Assembly: GCA_963751425.1 (NCBI GenBank)
Contig: CAVVUF010000003.1
Coordinates: forward strand, 62,001-126,000
Origin: CAVVUF01 sp963751425
Lineage (GTDB): Bacteria; Chloroflexota; Anaerolineae; Anaerolineales; UBA4823
Reading direction: 5' to 3'
Length of the DNA: 64,000 nucleotides
A program made the position numbers and the translations under genes. Of this stretch, positions 63,342 to 64,000 are shown one piece after another; position 1 is the stretch's first letter; each line of letters starts with the position of its first letter. The notes beneath the pieces are model-generated. The model saw nothing but the letters and a program-made list of their open reading frames with translations. It did not search any database and was not told where the DNA came from.

Positions 63342-63674
63342 CTACTTGGTGCTGGTGAGCCAGGCATAAACATCAGCAAGCTGCTGATCGCTGACTACAT
63401 CCGTACCAAACTTGGGCATTTCTTCCTTACCATTGCGTACAGTCGATTGAAACTTATCCCAACTATCTGAGAGACCAGCTAACTTGGGGCCCACACCGCC
63501 TTCAGCATTTTCACCATGGCAGCCCACGCAAGGCAGGGAGGCATAAGCTGTTTGCCCGGCAGCCGCATCACCTGTTGGCGCCGTTGAAGATGATGAACCA
63601 CCGCCGCATGCCGCCAGGGTCAGGCTGAGGACCACAATGATCCCGATCAGTGTCGCTAAATGCTTTTTATTCAT
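63342..63674 (-). CDS. Monohaem c-type cytochrome lipoprotein
   Basis: 110 residues. Lipoprotein signal with LAAC (Cys23), a Gly/Ser linker, haem motif CVGCH (Cys49, Cys52, His53) and Met86 in EEMPKFG as likely sixth ligand; VGPKLAGLSDSWDKF and QLADVYAWL are typical of small class I cytochromes (cbb3/SoxX-like). It is anchored on the outer face of the membrane and carries electrons. GGAG lies 8 bases before the ATG. Confidence 0.93.
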   Translation of the reverse strand: MNKKHLATLIGIIVVLSLTLAACGGGSSSSTAPTGDAAAGQTAYASLPCVGCHGENAEGGVGPKLAGLSDSWDKFQSTVRNGKEEMPKFGTDVVSDQQLADVYAWLTSTK

Positions 63675-63712
63675 AATTTTTCTCCTATTGGTTGAATATT
63701 TGAGTAGCGGTT

Positions 63713-63742
63713 ATTATACTCAAGATGGATGATAAATGTCAA
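63713..63742 (-). promoter_or_regulatory. Consensus promoter of the cytochrome gene with a flanking inverted repeat
   Basis: TTGACA (63742-63737) and TATAAT (63718-63713) are perfect, 18 bases apart. TTGAGTA (63700-63706) and TACTCAA (63717-63723) flank the -10/start region and could be an operator. Confidence 0.7.
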
Positions 63743-63763
63743 ATTTCACAAATATCAAGATAC

Positions 63764-64000
63764 TCATCGGACTGTGATACGCGTATACGCCTGGCTCATG
63801 TTGCCATCCAAGTCGGAGACCTGATAACCAACCAGGTATTCGCCTGCCGGGGCATACACCTCTTCCCAGGTGAAGGCTGTATCAGATCTAAATGTCAGCG
63901 TGTCCCCAGGCTCATAAACAACCTGGTTAACGTTTCCATTCGAATCCAGCTCCAGCCACTTTTGGGAAATTGTAAAAGTATCTCCTGGCGATGGCGTAAT
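63764..64000 (-). CDS. Partial protein, C-terminal beta-sandwich domain (5' end beyond window)
   Basis: 79 codons in frame to the right edge, ending GYQVSDLDGNMSQAYTRITV then R and TGA. The piece reads as the last strands of an Ig-like or fibronectin-like domain (FTISQKWLELDSNGNVNQVV, LTFRSDTAFTWEEVYAPAGE). It is probably an extracytoplasmic protein; nothing more can be said from this end. Confidence 0.7.
   Translation of the reverse strand: MTPSPGDTFTISQKWLELDSNGNVNQVVYEPGDTLTFRSDTAFTWEEVYAPAGEYLVGYQVSDLDGNMSQAYTRITVR

Overview
The window looks like chromosome of a bacterium of the phylum Chloroflexota, most likely class Anaerolineae. This is an inference: there is no rRNA gene here. It rests on a large secreted protein ending in a hydrophobic LPF/YLPL-like tail, lipoproteins and cell-surface beta-sandwich proteins, a COG1067-type Lon protease, an archaeal-looking NurA/HerA pair, and strong sigma70-type promoters. 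I see no phage, insertion sequence or CRISPR array.

Layout. 1-1654: LacI-family regulator (partial) with its own promoter and tandem operator, and a HAD phosphatase. 1880-5731: a very large surface protein of fibronectin-III-like repeats. 5753-6132: a small tRNA cluster (a tRNA-Gly half, tRNA-Gly(UCC), a CAU tRNA) ended by a terminator. 6256-8077: lipoprotein, then queF and a queuosine-precursor transporter. 8196-14992: a broken Lon-like protease and a broken tandem 5'-nucleotidase. 15327-18368: a UbiD-type decarboxylase followed by the large and small subunits of an aconitase-X enzyme; together these match the two unusual steps of the archaeal-type mevalonate pathway and are the most interesting metabolic unit here. 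18383-24112: a galactoside-degrading block (GH42 forward, GH30-like and GH35 in reverse), with galactokinase further right (31591-32769). 24299-28263: an ATP-grasp ligase, a pyroglutamyl-peptidase/GNAT fusion and a dynamin-like GTPase. 28280-31503: WD40 lipoprotein and a GT39-like membrane protein. 32775-38374 (reverse): FMN-binding protein, CPBP protease, a two-subunit CoA-transferase split by a GxxExxY gene, a small membrane protein, and delta-1-pyrroline-5-carboxylate dehydrogenase. 38541-45970: DUF429, lipid kinase, helicase-associated protein, an ATPase remnant and a calcium-type P-ATPase. 46010-49540: NurA, HAS-barrel protein, HerA. 49634-53129: ferritin, aminoglycoside-phosphotransferase-like kinase, NUDIX, YcaQ-like and HIT proteins. 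53262-57563: DUF1992, LysM/lamin-tail protein, NYN nuclease, then a divergent pair (membrane protein and lytic transglycosylase) sharing GAAC-N4-GTTC operators. 57546-61813 (reverse): a MoxR/DUF58/DUF4129 operon. 61971-64000: SDR enzyme, a compact promoter-to-terminator unit that looks like an undescribed regulatory RNA or micro-peptide gene, a cytochrome c lipoprotein and a partial surface protein.

About thirteen genes are broken by what are mostly single-base changes in short homopolymers (Lon, nucleotidase, aconitase X, GH35, dynamin, GxxExxY, CoA-transferase alpha, a DUF4143 remnant, NurA, HerA, APH, DUF1992, DUF58). Because the reading frame resumes at once with conserved sequence, I read most of these as uncorrected sequencing or assembly indels rather than real gene decay. 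I give those genes their full reconstructed extents.
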